Below, in pieces: positions 31,862 to 42,797 of a stretch of 64,000 nucleotides of DNA (positions are counted from its first letter, which is position 1; every line of letters begins with the position of its first letter). Origin of the DNA: Cephalotus follicularis (lineage: Eukaryota > Streptophyta > Magnoliopsida > Oxalidales > Cephalotaceae). The stretch spans positions 76,748-140,747 of the forward strand of contig BDDD01000087.1 in NCBI GenBank assembly GCA_001972305.1. Direction: 5' to 3'. The notes under the pieces are model-generated. The model worked only from the letters and a program-made list of their open reading frames with translations, did no database searches and had not been told where the DNA came from. A program made the translations under genes and the position numbers.

Positions 31862-32420
31862 CATCCGTTTTAATTTCAATTGGACTTTAATTTCGGTTCT
31901 GGTGGCGATTTTGGAATAATTAAAGTAGTTGAAATTCTAGTTTAATTCCCTTCCCTTGGTTGTTTTATAAAATAAAATATATTTTTTTCAGCAAACTAGG
32001 TTTTAAATAATCTAGTGGGAGGTTTGCTGGAATATCGGTGGACTTGTGAGATTATTTCGATTGGCCATCAAAAATTGAAATTGATTGTGTTTATTTGAAG
32101 TCTATAGTTGATGTAGATTTTAAATGTCATATGCATGATGGTTGGCCATGGGAATGGACCTAGCTTTTGATTTCTTTTATGGATGGTTTAATATACTTCA
32201 TTAACTTGTGATTTATTTGGTCTGCAATATGGTTACCTGCGTGCACCATTAATTTCATATTTGTTTTATTCTCTCTCCCTCCAATTTTGTATTCTACTCT
32301 TGGCTTTTTAAATGTATTTGAGAAATTTCATTTTGTAAACAAAGAAGGGAAGAATCACAAAGGAGCTTGAAGAGGAAAATCAAGGTGAAAGGTCCACAAA
32401 AGCAACCAACAGGGGGAAGT
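31862..32420 (+). other. C1 leader remnant
   Basis: This AT-rich untranslated leader ends in a purine-rich stretch (32335-32420). No open frame of note or gag motif could be established. The sequence then changes to DNA shared with the G4 LTR. Confidence 0.5.
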
Positions 32421-32851
32421 TTCTCAATCCATTTCAAGTAATTTATAAATATAAACACTTGAAAAACATATATATTTGCTCAATATATATAACAATCCAT
32501 TTACAATCATTTTCAAGTAGTTCCAAAGTAAAATACTCAAAAAAAATACATTTTAAAATGTAAAACCAGTCATTCGAACCATGTTCGAATACACGAAAAT
32601 ACTCATTTTCGTATAACAGTTTCTAAATCCCTTAAAACCACTTTCACAATCCTCTTGGAAAACATACATTTCCATATAACAATGATTTGATAAACCATTT
32701 ATACACTTCTAAAATGAAGAACATTTTAGAAAACATGTGATAGCTCAATCAACAATTGTATGCAATGCAAACATATGCTCAATAATGCAAACGGGCTCTA
32801 TTCGCTTCAACATACACCATATAGGCATTAACGTTCAACCCAGCCACTTAA

Positions 32852-33076
32852 GCGCCACCGCTTAACTCTTAGTGTCAACGCTTTCAACCAGAACTTTACG
32901 CGTCAACGTTTCATCCCTTTGGCGTCGATGCTCTGAGGTAGGAACCTCAGGCGTCAACGGCACACGTGTCCATTCTCACACATGACGAATCATGGCGTCG
33001 ACGTTTATCGCGAATCATGACTCATTATCCGTATAACAATCCATAGCGTCGACGCTTCTTTCCTAAGCATCGACGG
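32852..33076 (-). repeat. GCG-TCGA-CGC dyad array in G4 LTR
   Basis: Copies start at 32852, 32872, 32900, 32922, 32951, 32995, 33046 and 33067. Forms include GCGTCGACGC, GCGTCAACGT, GCGTCGATGC and GCATCGACGG. Steps are 20, 28, 22, 29, 44, 51 and 21. It is repeated at about 37823-38056 in the other LTR. Confidence 0.75.
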
Positions 33077-33628
33077 TTAAGCAAACCGAAACACGGTTCC
33101 TTCAACACGTCTCGAAACCAAAAGAGTTCAAGCATACAACACATGTCATTCAATTCGCAATCATCGCAAAACACAATATGCAGACAGGTGATCTATTCAT
33201 AACAACCCTAACACAGTCACACAATCCACAATCCGCAAACCATGCATTTCATCAATGGCATTACAATATTATTGAACTCAAACTCTCATGTATAGCTTCC
33301 CCTACCTGTTACAGGGGTAACAACCGTACAGTCGAGCTGCACGTTCAATTGTCGAACCTTTTCGATAATCGTTGAACCGAAGACGATTCTCGCCAATTGA
33401 TCAGTTCCTCGATGCCAAATCCAATCGCCGCTTACACACTGCACATACAACACATTTCCGTTATGTTCGACACACAAAACATTTTCGTCGCCGAAACGCC
33501 GGCCGAATTCCGACCGACACAACCAGGCGACAAAACACCCATCAACGGGTTCCACATTGAACGGTGAACACAGAACCGGTCAAGACTCACCGGGAATCGG
33601 CGCCGAACGCCGCGCCACGGCCGACAGT

Positions 33629-33793
33629 GAGTCGTGACTCACTGAGTCGACTCGTCGGACCTCCACAGGTCCGATCACCACCCAAAAACGCCACACATTC
33701 TCCAATCCTACACATCCATGGCCGTGACTCGCCAAGACTCGGCGTCAAACGCCGTGTCTCAGGCGACAGTGAGTCGACTCGCTGAGTCGACTT
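33629..33793 (-). repeat. GAG-TCGA-CTC dyads in G4 LTR
   Basis: GAGTCGTGACTC at 33629, GAGTCGACTC at 33644 and 33771, and GAGTCGACTT at 33784 lie among related GACTCGGCGTC pieces. The set recurs at about 38608-38772 in the 5' LTR. Confidence 0.7.
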
Positions 33794-34481
33794 AGCCCAT
33801 TGATTCCGGCCGTTTCCGACCGAATCACGCCACACCGGTGGTCAAAATGGCACGAGCGGGCCTTCTACACTAAAACCCAGGCCACCCGCGACGCTAACGA
33901 CGTCGGGAAACGCCGGCATCTTGCGCGAATAGTGGCGGCCAGGAGAAGATAAAAGAAGAAAAAGAGAAGAAGAGGGAGGAGGTTACCGTCGGTTGGAGGC
34001 CCTGGGTTGACCGACGTGCTCTCCCGGTTCGGTAGCTGCCTCCGGCGTCCTCTCCCGTTCTCTCTACCGATCTCTCTCCCACTCTCTCTCGCCATTTCTC
34101 CCTGCAGGCGCACAGAGAGCCTGCTGTTCATTTGTTGCACGGGCGCGTGATGCGCCCGTGTGTGTGTCTTTCCCCCCTTTATTCCTTTGTTATTTTTCTT
34201 TCTCTTTAGTATTTTATGGTAAAATACTAGGGTACGGGTCCCGATTTTTCCGCAAATCGCGACATAAATTATCCAAACAACCACCAAAATAATCGCAATA
34301 AAAATCCGAACATTCGGGCTTTATTGTCGCGCATTAAAAATAGATTTTATTAGCCGTCTCAGCTAACACAATTACGACTTAAATGCGTAATGCCTTTTTA
34401 TTACTCCGGCTCTATCGATTTTATCGCAACTGTACACGCACCAATTTCATAATAATTATTTATGAAATTCGGGGCGTCACA

Positions 34482-34495
34482 TTCTCCCCTCCTTA
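34482..34495 (-). other. G4 polypurine tract
   Basis: The plus strand reads TTCTCCCCTCCTTA, so the element strand is purine-rich, directly before the 3' LTR. The CTCGTCCCGAGAT motif next to it is the same one that flanks other tracts here. Confidence 0.85.
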
Positions 34496-34499
34496 AAGA

Positions 34500-34591
34500 A
34501 ATCTCGTCCCGAGATTCCCTAGATTAAACATGTGAAGGTAGAATGCCTTCACTTCATCCTCACGTCCTAAGTGGCTTGCAACCACAGCTCA
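34500..34591 (-). pseudogene. G4 remnant of the pol C-terminus
   Basis: On the minus strand about 20 codons read as a decayed version of the pol tail (EDE followed by LHMF), comparable with the LHLF end of G3. It is all that remains of pol in this element. Confidence 0.45.
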
Positions 34592-35129
34592 TCCACATCA
34601 AACAATTCATAAGTATACAATCCATAACCATATGGCTTATGACCGTGCATTCCGTAACCGCACAATCTGTATCCGTTCAATCTGTAACCATACTATATCC
34701 ATATCACTAGGTCTCCAAGAACCCAACATATCACATATTATTATCCCGCAACTTCAAATAACTCCAATTAACACTTTATCAATCATATCACATCTACGGA
34801 ATAATCAATCGAATACATTTCAACTCTTATAATCTCCCGAAAATCGGGCATGAAGTATTCTCCACATCAAACAATTCATAAGTATACAATCCATAACCAT
34901 ATGGCTTATGACCGTGCATTCCGTAACCGCACAATCTGTATCCGTTCAATCTGTAACCATACTATATCCATATCACTAGGTCTCCAAGAACCCAACATAT
35001 CACATATTATTATCCCGCAACTTCAAATAACTCCAATTAACACTTTATCAATCATATCACATCTACGGAATAATCAATCGAATACATTTCAACTCTTATA
35101 ATCTCCCGAAAATCGGGCATGAAGTATTT
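34592..35129 (+). repeat. Perfect 269-bp tandem duplication in G4
   Basis: 34592-34860 and 34861-35129 are identical by eye, unit 269 bp. Each unit starts TCCACATCAAAC and ends GGGCATGAAGTATT. The open frame starting at 34632 appears twice for this reason; it resembles nothing known. Confidence 0.9.
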
Positions 35130-36060
35130 GTTTACAGGACTATGCTCCCTGTAAAGAAAACACAGTTTATATACTCACACTCCGGAAGGAGGAATCAGTA
35201 ATTCACAAATGGGATAAGCCCTCAACAACCACAATTTAGATCCGAATCATCATTCTAATACCTCAAGTAATGAATCCATTAAAATCATACTCTTAGGATT
35301 TCTCGAAATTCCGGCATGAAGTATTCGTTTATCGGACTCCATGCCACCTGATAAACCACAGTTTATATATTTTGGGGTTTAACCCTCATATCTCATCACA
35401 ATCTATATACCGGGGGCTCCGCCCACACCAGACAACATCTCAATTAAATCCAAATATATCATTTGCATGCAGAAGGATAATCCTTTCAATACCCTCAATG
35501 ACGGGTTTGATCATATCCAATAATATCATACGCATGCGAAGGATAATCATGTCAGAACCTCGAATGATGGGTCTGATCATATCCAATAATATCATACATC
35601 GATCAAATGATGCACTGCCACATACCGGCAGGTCCAACACATCTACACACATTTATATTCTCGCACTGCCACAAGCCGGCAGGTCATATAATGTACAATA
35701 ACAAGGCTCAAAATATCAGTTCCCTTACTTTATTCATATAACAAAAGATAGGCTGGAGAAATGTAATTTCTTACCATGCGCTTGTCTTGACTAATCACTG
35801 TAGCTGTCATATGAACCTGAACCTGACCCACTTCATCTCAATTAAACAGGTCAACAACCAAAGGCTATGCACAATATACAATGCAATGAATGTATGTATG
35901 CAGAGGTGTAGCAGATATATATATGATGTCAACCATGTGAGATGCGTACATGGCATAAGCAATGTGAACAATGTCATTTCACATTTATACAAGTCATAAC
36001 ACAATACGTCATCAGTAACTCTACCATATACCGTCATCCGGGGCCTTTCGTCCCGCATCA
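35130..36060 (-). repeat. B-type LTR-like segment inside G4
   Basis: The stretch CACAGTTTATAT...CACTCC..AGGAGGAATCAG is the reverse complement of a block near 29735-29790 in B1. It contains a roughly 66-bp direct repeat (about 35470-35600) and two copies of a CACTGCCACA..CCGGCAGGTC unit (35609-35690). No gene is seen. Confidence 0.55.
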
Positions 36061-36095
36061 ATCCATGATTGGGCTCTATCCATTACATTTCACAT

Positions 36096-36206
36096 CCGTT
36101 TACGGTCCATAGCCGTTTACGGTCTATATCCATTCACAATTCATATCCGTTTACGGCCCACAGCCGTTTACGGTCAATACCAATTTACAATTCATGTCCG
36201 TTACGG
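36096..36206 (+). repeat. CCGT-TT-ACGG dyad repeats
   Basis: CCGTTTACGG occurs at 36096, 36113, 36147 and 36163, with a shortened copy (CCGTTACGG) at 36198. Steps are 17, 34, 16 and 35 bp. The spacers vary while the dyad is kept. The stretch 36207-36500 after it is low-complexity and holds no gene. Confidence 0.7.
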
Positions 36207-36509
36207 CCAACAGCCATTCACGGTTCATTCGATCACTATCCAATCAATAACGACCCATTCGATCACTGACCGTTCAACAACGGTCCATTCCGATACGATG
36301 CGATCGATAACGATACAATACGATCCATGATGACACACTAGCCATTCACAATGACCATTCATATTCTATTCCGATCGACCAATATTCAATACGGAAACTT
36401 TTCTGACAACACTTATGCCTTCCGGCTCATCCGATTGACCATTTAGCCATTACGACTTATTCGGTTGGTCACTTGACCATTTCGGACTTCAAAGCCCTCA
36501 CTGTCATTT

Positions 36510-36979
36510 CATTCGATGTATCCCATAGGATTTTGGGAGGTCTGCCGTCTCGAGGTCAGACTTCCGGGAAAGTCTAGATTGCTTGGCAGCCTTAGGCACT
36601 ATTTCGGAGGCTTAAACATTAGCCTAATCTCAATCGGAATCGAGATCCATGCGAAACTGGGAAGTTTCACTAAAACATGGCTATTGGCGTCAACACCACC
36701 CATTAGGCATCGACGTCATCACTCTAGGTATCTACGTTCATATAAGGCTCTTCCAAAACGGTCTCCATCATGCCGCGCAACATGGTCAGGAACCATGTGC
36801 TGTGGCTATGCTTGTGCGTACAATCAACGCATATCCTTCACGTTTGCAGCATTCGCAACCATCTGCTGCTGGAAGTAATCCGCTATACGGCTCATAAGGT
36901 CCGTTCTGTCATTTACTTCCTCAGGAACACTTCCATTAGCGGCTCAAGGCCTTCCGCGTCTTCTCCTTTCGTCCATTTT
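36510..36979 (-). pseudogene. G4 gag start, broken
   Basis: The N-terminus on the minus strand (MDERRRRGRP, from about 36977) is the counterpart of the G1 and G3 gag starts and hits a stop after ten codons. Beyond it the SRIADYFQQQMVANAANV-like helix can still be read, as in G1. No knuckle or capsid follows. Confidence 0.65.
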
Positions 36980-37124
36980 GTTTCCTTTAAGGAAGATGTC
37001 ATGGTTCATCTCGAGGAAACAATCGTTAATTGCCAAGGAACCTATTAGTCTGGACAAGTTCCTTCATCCAACTATTTAGTTGCCGAGGATAGTATCCCAG
37101 CGATAGCTTATAAAAGGAATATAA

Positions 37125-37136
37125 GCTCTGATACCA
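37125..37136 (-). other. G4 primer-binding site
   Basis: The element strand reads TGGTATCAGAGC, a perfect tRNA-iMet complement, 3 bases from the 5' LTR. Confidence 0.9.
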
Positions 37137-37139
37137 TGC

Positions 37140-39462
37140 TGTCACACCCCGTTTTTCCCAACTTACATTTGACAAGCATATATGGTGATATCAGGAATAA
37201 GCATAATAATAATAATCCAGCATTCTCATTAACAATTCAAATACATAAGCGGAAGCAGTTAAAACTGGATTATAATACATAAATCATCCGCACGCATCCC
37301 ATACTACGTGCAGGTACAATCCAAATAACATCCTTGTACATAAGGAAGTACAACAGTAACACGGAGTGTGATCCGTTCATTACAATACAAAATACAGTAC
37401 ATCATCAACATTAAATAACAACCTTAAAATAACAAAAGAAGCTCTCCAAGCTTTAGCAGCAGTCTCCAAAAGTCCTTGCTTAATCTGAAATTGTAGGGGG
37501 TTAGCCTTTGTCCTCACTCGGCTAAGTATAAATACAGTTCGGTTTCAATGATAATGCATGTCATGTATGAATGCACAGTATACTCATTTTCGTATAACAG
37601 TTTCTAAATCCCTTAAAACCACTTTCACAATCCTCTTGGAAAACATACATTTCCATATAACAATGATTTGATAAACCATTTATACACTTCTAAAATGAAG
37701 AACATTTTAGAAAACATGTGATAGCTCAATCAACAATTGTATGCAATGCAAACATATGCTCAATAATGCAAACGGGCTCTATTCGCTTCAACATACACCA
37801 TATAGGCATTAACGTTCAACCCAGCCACTTAAGCGCCACCGCTTAACTCTTAGTGTCAACGCTTTCAACCAGAACTTTACGCGTCAACGTTTCATCCCTT
37901 TGGCGTCGATGCTCTGAGGTAGGAACCTCAGGCGTCAACGGCACACGTGTCCATTCTCAAACACGACGAATCATGGCGTCGACGTTTATCGCGAATCATG
38001 ACTCATTATCCGTATAACAATCCATAGCGTCGATGCTTCTTTCCTAAGCATCGACGGTTAAGCAAACCGAAAGACGGTTCCTTCAACACGTCTCAAAACC
38101 AAAAGAGTTCAAGCATACAACACATGTCATTCAATTCGCAATCATCGCAAAACACAATATGCAGACAGGTGATCTATTCATAACAACCCTAACACAGTCA
38201 CACAATCCACAATCCGCAAACCATGCATTTCATCAATGGCATTACAATATTATTGAACTCAAACTCTCATGTATAGCTTCCCCTACCTGTTACAGCGGTA
38301 ACAACCGTACAGTCGAGCTGCACGTTCAATTGTCGAACCTTTTCGATAATCGTTGAACCGAAGTCGGCTCTCGCCAATTGATTAGTTCCTCGATGCCAAA
38401 TCCAATCGCCGCTGACACACTGCACATACAACACATTTCTGTTATGTTCGACACACAAAACATTTCCGTCGTCGAAACGCCGGCCGAATTCCGACCGACA
38501 CAACCAGGCGACAAAACACCCATCAACGGGTTCCACATTGAACGGTGAACACAGAACCGGTTTAGACTCACCGAGAATCGGCGCCGAACGCCGCGCCACG
38601 GCCGGCAGTGAGTCGTGACTCACTGAGTCGACTCGTCGGACCTCCACAGGTCCGATCACCACCCAAAAATGCCACACATTCTCCAGTCCTACACATCCAT
38701 GGCCGTGACTCGCCAAGACTCGGCGTCAAACGCCGTGTCTCAGGCGACAGTGAGTCGACTCACTGAGTCGACTCAGCCCATTGATTCCGGCCGTTTCCGG
38801 CCGAATCACGCCACACCGGTGGTCGAAATGGCACGAGCGGGCCTTCTACACTAAAACCCAGGCCACCCGCGACGCTAACGACGTCAGGAAACGCCGGCAT
38901 CTTGCGCGAACAGTGGCGGCCAGGAGAAGATAAAAGAAGAAAAAGAGAAGAAGAGGGAGGAGGTTACCGTCGGTTGGAGGCCCTGGGTTGACCGGCGTGC
39001 TCTCCCGGTCCGGTAGCTGCCTCCGGCGTCCTCTCCCGTTCTCTCTGCCGATCTCTCTCCCACTCTCTCTCGCCATTTCTCCCTGCAGGCGCACAGAGCT
39101 CCTGCTGTTCATTTGTTGCACGGGCGCGTGATGCGCCCGTGTGTGTGTCTTTTCCCCCTTTATTCCTTTGTTATTTTGCTTTCTCTTTAGTATTTTATGG
39201 TAAAATACTAAGGTACGGGTCCCGATTTTTCCGCAAATCGCGACATAAATTATCCAAACAACCACCAAAATAATCGCAATAAAAACGCGAACATTCGGGC
39301 TTTATTGTCGCGCATTAAAAATATATTTTATTAGCCATCTTAGCTAACACAATTACGACTTAAATGCGTAATGCCTTTTTATTACTCCGGCTCTATCGAT
39401 TTTATCGCAACTGTACACGCACCAATTTCATAATAATTATTTATGAAATTCGGGGCGTCACA
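37140..39462 (-). repeat. G4 5' LTR
   Basis: It runs from TGTCACACCCCG to GGGGCGTCACA. Bases 37140-37571 resemble the start of the G3-family LTR, including the acceptor-like site at 37485 with a branch-like CTAAC. From 37573 on it matches the G4 3' LTR. No gene is seen. Confidence 0.85.
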
Positions 39463-39892
39463 TATCATTTGACTTGACACCATAATATCTTCGCGTAACG
39501 TCCAAACTCACTGTCCCAAACGTGCACCATTTGCGTTGACATCTATAGATGAGGCGTTGACTCTACTGGTTTTCTGCATTGACATTCAAGTCTCCATCAC
39601 CCTTTGACGTTGACATCTTCCTCAAGGCGTTGACGTAAATCATAAGTTTCCCAGAACTTTAACGAGGATAAAGATGGCGTTGACGAGAATCATCTTGCTA
39701 AACCTAGAACAAGTATCCGAGCCCAGCACGTTGACGCCTAAAACATAGTCGTTGATGCCCAAAAGACTGATATGCAAGTTTTAGCTTTCTTACATTTCAA
39801 GTTAACTTTGTTAGAGAGTCCTTCACATCAAACACCCATATTAGGTGTTTTGTAATCATCAAAAGAAAGATTGTAACATGTAAATGTCAACA
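39463..39892 (-). repeat. C2 3' LTR (partial) with GCGTTGACG repeats
   Basis: The LTR end on the plus strand is AATGTCAACA, next to a pyrimidine run (39893-39907) that is the complement of the polypurine tract. GCGTTGAC-type copies start at 39533, 39553, 39576, 39607, 39627, 39677, 39728 and 39748 (steps 20, 23, 31, 20, 50, 51, 20). Confidence 0.75.
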
Positions 39893-40261
39893 ATCTCCCA
39901 CTTTTTTATGATGACAAAACATTTACAATAGGAAGGTATAAAGCATTTAAACTTAAAAATAAAGCATATATGCATATAACTTGTGCAAGAAGTAACACAC
40001 AAAATGTCAATACATATACCAACTCAAATAAATGTCAACTCAAATAAATTCAAATAAATGTCAACTCCCCCTTAATATGATATCGATATATATAAAAAAA
40101 TCAAACAATTCATATCAAGAAAGTCAAAATATTAAACACACTCCTCTTTTTAAACATCAAAAAAAAAAAACAATTTTAAAACACTCTCCCCTTTTTTGGA
40201 AATCATCAAAGGGTATAAAATAATTTCTCCCCCTTAAACAATAACAAAGATGCATATGAAA
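39893..40261 (-). other. C2 3' untranslated region and polypurine tract
   Basis: The tract complement (ATCTCCCACTTTTTT) lies beside the LTR and AT-rich untranslated DNA follows up to the end of RNase H. No gene is seen. Confidence 0.65.
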
Positions 40262-40645
40262 CTATTCTATTTCACATAAACCTAGTTCTCTTCTAAGGTG
40301 TGCGAAAGTATTTTCATCAAGAGGTTTGGTGAAAATATCTGCAATTTGTTCTTGTGTGGGAATGTATGTGAGAGTGACATCCTCTTTTTCTATGTGATCT
40401 CTAATAAAATGATGTCTAATATCTATATGCTTTGTCCTAGAATGATAAACAAGATACTTTGACAAACAAATGCTACTAGTGTTATCACATTTAATTGGAA
40501 TTTTACAAAATTTATAACCATAATCCACTATTTGTTGTTTCATCCAAAGTCCTTGGGCACAACAACTTCTGGCCGCAATGTACTCAGCCTCAGTTATGGA
40601 AAGTGCAACAGAATTCTGCTTTTCACTAAACCATGATACTAACAT
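40262..40645 (-). pseudogene. C2 RNase H domain
   Basis: The 127-codon frame shows copia RNase H signatures: SWFSEKQNSVALSITEAEYIAA, WMKQQI, then DNTSSICLSKYLVYHSRTKHIDIRHHFIRDH and TKPLDE. These are the typical last 130 residues of copia pol. The start is not native; it continues a polyprotein whose upstream part is out of frame. Confidence 0.88.
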
Positions 40646-40820
40646 GCTACCTAAGAATTGACATGACCCATTTGTTCTTTATTCTATCAACTTTGTATCC
40701 GCCGAAGTCGGCATCAGAATAGGTATGCAATTCAAAATTAAAATCCCTAGGACACCATAAGCCTAGTGTAGGTGTATATGCAAGATACTTAAAAATTCGT
40801 TTAGCAGCAAATAAATGTGA

Positions 40821-41632
40821 CTATTTAGGATCATACTGAAAACATGCACACAAACACACATCAAACAATATGTCAGGTCTACTGGCAGTAAGATACAATA
40901 AAGAAACTATCATACTTCTATAAAGCTTTTGATCAACAGATTTACCTATCTCATCCTTATCAAGCTTTGTCGAAGTACTCATCGGTGTCTTGCTATGCTT
41001 CGCATTTTTAGATCCAAAGCATTTGAGTAGATCTTTCACATACTTGGATTGACTGATGAAGATTTCGTCTGTGAGTTGTCTAATTTGAAGTCCAAGGAAG
41101 AAACTGAGTTGTCCCATCATATTCATTTCGAACTCATCTTGCATCAACTTAGCAAAATTCTTACAGATCGATTCGTTAGTAGAACCAAACACAATGTCAT
41201 CCACATAAATTTGACCAATCAAAATATCATCATTATTTTTCTTTGTAAATAAAGTAATATCAACGAAACCACGATTAAAATAATTTAAAATAAAAAAAAG
41301 TTGATGAATCTTTCGTACCAAGCTGGTGGAGCTTGTTTTAAACCATACAAAGCTTTTTGCAATTGAAAAACATGATCAGGATAAAAATGATCAATAAAAC
41401 GAGGGGGTTGTTCAACAAAAACTTATTTTTTAAATCCATTTAAAAATGCACTTTTAACATCCATTTGATATAAAGTAAAATTCTTATGAGATGCAAATGC
41501 AAGTAACATGTGAATGGATTCAAGTTTAGCTACGGGAGCATACGTTTCATCAAAATATATTCCTTCTTCTTGTGAATATCCCTTAGCAACTAATCTAGCC
41601 TTATTTCTAATTACTATACCTTGATCATCCAT
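40821..41632 (-). pseudogene. C2 reverse transcriptase
   Basis: The segment 41423-41632 holds the RT start ([35 protein letters not shown]). The segment 40821-41321 holds the catalytic box as YVDDIVFGS and the downstream FFLGLQI, SQSKYVKDLL and SRPDI motifs. A gap of about 100 bp with frame changes separates them, and another follows before RNase H. The residues of the copia RT core are still visible, but the frame is broken. Confidence 0.88.
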
Positions 41633-41688
41633 TTCATTTCTAAATACTCATTTAGTTCCAATAACCGAATGATCATTAGGTCTAACTA

Positions 41689-42797
41689 CTAGTTCCCACA
41701 CATTATTGCATTTAAACTGATTATCTCTTCTTGCATAGCTATGATCCAAAATTCATCATTTTCGACCTTATTTATATTCTTAGGCTCGATTTGTGAATGA
41801 AAAGCTAAATAGTTACATGCATTATATGAGGATCTAGTAGTTACACCTCTCGAAGGGTTACCTATGATTGCATCAATAGGATGGTCTCTAATAAGCTTCA
41901 TATTTATAACTTGGGGAATACTAATATCTAAAGATTGTGAAGATGTTCCAACTACATCATCTAAAGGTTGACTATTACTTAAAGAAATATCATTAACTTT
42001 TTCTTGAAAAAATTCAACAACATCATCATCGATATTACTAGAAATAAGAACATTCGATTCATCAAAGATAACATGCACATATTCTTCAACTACTAATCTT
42101 TTCTTATTAAAAATTCTATAAGCCTTACTAGAGTTTGAGTATCCAAGAAAAATACCTTCATCGGCTTTTGCGTCAAACTTACTGAGGTTGTCCTTGCCGT
42201 TGTTATGTACGAAACACTTGCATGCAAATGCTCGGAAGTAACTAATGTTAGGCTTTCTCTGCCTCCATAATTCATATGGAGTCTTTTTGAGAATTGGCCT
42301 TATTGTTATACGATTTAACACATAACACGCAGTATTAACGGCCTCAGCCCAAAAATATTTCGGTAAAGAATTTTCATACAACATAGTTCGAGCCATTTCT
42401 TGCAAAGTATGATTTTTTTTTCTACAACTCCATTTTGTTGAGGAGTTATAGGAGATGAAAAATTGTGACTAAAACCATTTTTGTTACAAAATGTTTCAAA
42501 ATCAACATTTTCAAATTCTCTACCATGATCACTTCTAATAGTTTTAATGGTAGAGTTCTTTTCATTTTGAACCTTTTTACAAAAAATCTTAAACTCATTA
42601 AAAGCATCACTTTTATTTGTCAAAAATAAAGTCCAAGTAAATCTTGAAAAATCATCAACAATTACTAACAGAAATTGTTTTCCACCAAGGCTTCTAGTTC
42701 TAGATGGTCCAAACAAGTCCATATGTAATAGTTGAAACGGCATAGTTGTGGAGATAACATTTTTACTTTTAAAAGATGATCTAGTTTGCTTTCCCAT
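41689..42797 (-). pseudogene. C2 integrase
   Basis: The core is readable at 42315-42797: Asp in VIVDDFSRFTW, Asp in IRSDHGREF and Glu in QQNGVVEKK. This triad is spaced as in copia integrases. Frame 41689-42405 continues with the C-terminal part (NTACYVLNR, KTPYELW, FLGYS). A frameshift at about 42400 in a run of T separates the two. The enzyme would insert element cDNA. Confidence 0.88.

Larger units (their letters stand above)
13295..32420 (+). mobile_element. C1: Ty1/copia-like element, 5' LTR and leader only, interrupted by B1
   Basis: The 5' LTR is in two parts, 13295-13805 and 29966-31847, separated by the solo LTR B1 whose target duplication GTAGT marks the join. It starts TGTTAGATTAGGG and ends GGTTTCCAACA, followed by a tRNA-iMet PBS at 31850. 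Joined, the LTR is about 2.39 kb. Only about 560 bp of leader remain before the sequence changes to the 3' LTR of G4. No gag or pol is left, so assignment to copia rests on the LTR termini and leader style. Confidence 0.7.
32421..34481 (-). repeat. G4 3' LTR (truncated at its low end)
   Basis: It ends GGGGCGTCACA at 34481. The first 180 bp (32421-32601) have no counterpart in the 5' LTR. Conversely the first 432 bp of the 5' LTR are missing here. It carries GCG-TCGA-CGC dyads (32852-33076) and GAG-TCGA-CTC dyads (33629-33793). Confidence 0.75.
32421..39462 (-). mobile_element. G4: non-autonomous gypsy-type element with well-preserved LTRs
   Basis: The 3' LTR (about 32421-34481) and 5' LTR (37140-39462) are nearly identical by eye over about 1.88 kb (32602-34481 against 37573-39462), indicating recent insertion or gene conversion. 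The internal 2.66 kb holds a polypurine tract, a remnant of the pol C-terminus, a 269-bp tandem duplication, a segment resembling B-type LTR DNA, and a broken gag start next to the PBS. Protease, RT, RNase H and integrase are absent. The low-coordinate terminus TGTCACACCCC is missing from the 3' LTR. Confidence 0.8.

Noticed and set aside
33865-34287. 140-codon Arg-rich frame, repeated at 38846-39268
   Set aside because: It lies in the G4 LTR over purine-rich leader-like DNA. The two copies are LTR duplicates, so their similarity is not evidence of coding.
34632-35101. Two identical small proteins in tandem
   Set aside because: They are the same noncoding 269-bp unit read twice.
40032-40223. 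Small Asn/Lys-rich plus-strand frame
   Set aside because: It lies in AT-rich untranslated DNA between the C2 LTR and RNase H; base composition alone explains it.
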